The translations under genes were made by a program, and so were the position numbers. The notes beneath the pieces were generated by a model. That model was given only the letters and a program-made list of their open reading frames with translations. It was not told the origin of the DNA and did not search any database. 64,000 nt of DNA, from the NCBI RefSeq assembly GCF_026625565.1, contig NZ_CP112998.1, positions 188,501 through 252,500 on the forward strand, in the 5' to 3' direction. This document shows positions 63,422 to 64,000 of this stretch, one piece after another (within the stretch, counting starts at the first letter, position 1; each line of letters starts with the position of its first letter). The DNA is from Dyadobacter pollutisoli. Lineage in GTDB: Bacteria > Bacteroidota > Bacteroidia > Cytophagales > Spirosomataceae.

Positions 63422-63759
63422 TTAAATAAAAAGAAGCATGTCAGAAAGTGGCGTTATTTGCTTTAAGAGAGCGGCTTGTATGGTTTTTTCAAAGATTCGA
63501 CCCAGCAGACTAATTCTGCTACGACGCAACCCGAGGTGTTCAAAACGTTCTTTGGAGCATTGGATCAATGGTACAGTGAGGTTACCAAAGATACAGATAC
63601 AACGAGCCCGGTTTGCCGACATCAAGGCGATTGAATTGGAATTACTGAAATAATATGCCGCCGCACTGGTAGAATCACAGCGCACGTTGTTTTTTAAGGA
63701 GCCTGCCCGAAATGGCTGGCTTTTTTAATATGACGTTCCAATTCAAACCATAGATACAA
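63422..63759. other. Intergenic stretch with ambiguous ORF and a terminator
   Basis: An open frame at 63438-63653 and another in a different frame (containing ATTQPEVFKTFFGALDQW) both look partly coding, so it may be a frameshifted remnant. I assign no function. The hairpin at 63700-63726 ends it. Confidence 0.3.
63700..63726 (+). terminator. Intrinsic terminator
   Basis: AGCC-T-GCC, loop CGAAAT, GGC-T-GGCT, then T-run (63721-63726). It ends transcription before the GH39-like gene. Confidence 0.75.
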
Positions 63760-64000
63760 ATGCAGAAATTATTCAAAAACGCTTTTTTGCTGATTGGTAT
63801 AACGGTCTACACTTTCACCAATGTTTTCTCTCAAAGTAAACCGGTTACTATTGAAATTGATCTGGGAAAATCCATAGCACCGATGAAGCCCGTTTGGGCG
63901 TGGTTTGGGTACGACGAACCTAACTATACTTACATGAAGGACGGTAAGAAATTGCTGACCGAGATTGCTGCTTTGAGTCCCGTGCCCGTGTATGTACGCG
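63760..64000 (+). CDS. GH39-like secreted glycosidase (N-terminal part, cut by window edge)
   Basis: The first 80 residues only. Signal peptide (to about TNVFSQS), then VTIEIDLGKSIAPMKPVWAW, FGYDEPNYTYMKDGKKLL and LSPVPVYVR, which match the start of GH39-type beta-xylosidases. In those enzymes the conserved WFGYDEPNYT lies in the first strand of the barrel. Complete length, catalytic glutamates and partners lie outside the window. Confidence 0.75.
   Translation, partial: MQKLFKNAFLLIGITVYTFTNVFSQSKPVTIEIDLGKSIAPMKPVWAWFGYDEPNYTYMKDGKKLLTEIAALSPVPVYVR

Noticed and set aside
63438..63653. 71-residue ORF after the sulfatase
   Set aside because: Mixed coding signal in two frames and no recognised family; reported only as a possible remnant.

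Overview
The window reads as chromosome of a member of the Bacteroidota, most likely a Cytophagales/Dyadobacter-like organism (inference). The signs are two SusC/SusD pairs each with an ECF sigma factor and a FecR-type anti-sigma factor, many lipoproteins, very little Shine-Dalgarno sequence, and a promoter of the TTTG/TAnnTTTG type. No rRNA, complete tRNA, CRISPR array or intact insertion sequence was recognised.

Layout. 1-3.9 kb: small envelope proteins separated by a 27-bp interspersed element, GTCTCA-N15-TGAGA(C/T). 3.9-13.5 kb: an accessory region with a type I restriction subunit (HsdR) and a YgjP-like metallopeptidase but no HsdM or HsdS, two gene remnants that both lost their 5' ends at the same point, a HipB/HipA toxin-antitoxin pair with a clear operator, and AT-rich orphan genes, one resembling a catalytically dead phage prohead protease. 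13.8-21.2 kb: two convergent secreted caspase-like proteins, a small lipoprotein and a TPR sensor kinase. 21.4-25.7 kb: a D-lactate dehydrogenase-like gene, a LacI regulator and two AraC regulators.

25.9-39.8 kb: one long co-directional block, fucD - SDR - fucP - GH29 alpha-fucosidase - GH110-like alpha-1,3-galactosidase - sigma - FecR - SusC - SusD. It looks like a polysaccharide utilisation locus for glycans bearing alpha-1,3-galactose and alpha-fucose, such as blood-group-B-type ends, with fucose taken up by the permease and oxidised through the non-phosphorylated fuconate route. 40-49 kb: small metabolic and envelope genes, a strongly folded RNA upstream of a 79-residue orphan protein, a decayed Fic-like/AlbA_2 region, and a TetR regulator facing a DUF1772-like/cupin operon across a 15-bp inverted repeat. 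49-58.6 kb, minus strand: a second locus, sigma - FecR - SusC - SusD, followed by two polysaccharide-pyruvyl-transferase-like proteins with twin-arginine signals instead of glycosidases. 58.7-64 kb: an outer-membrane barrel, DoxX, a disrupted Crp-family regulator, an OmpA-like protein, a Cys-type sulfatase and the start of a GH39-like glycosidase.

All identifications come from reading motifs and gene order; no database search was run.
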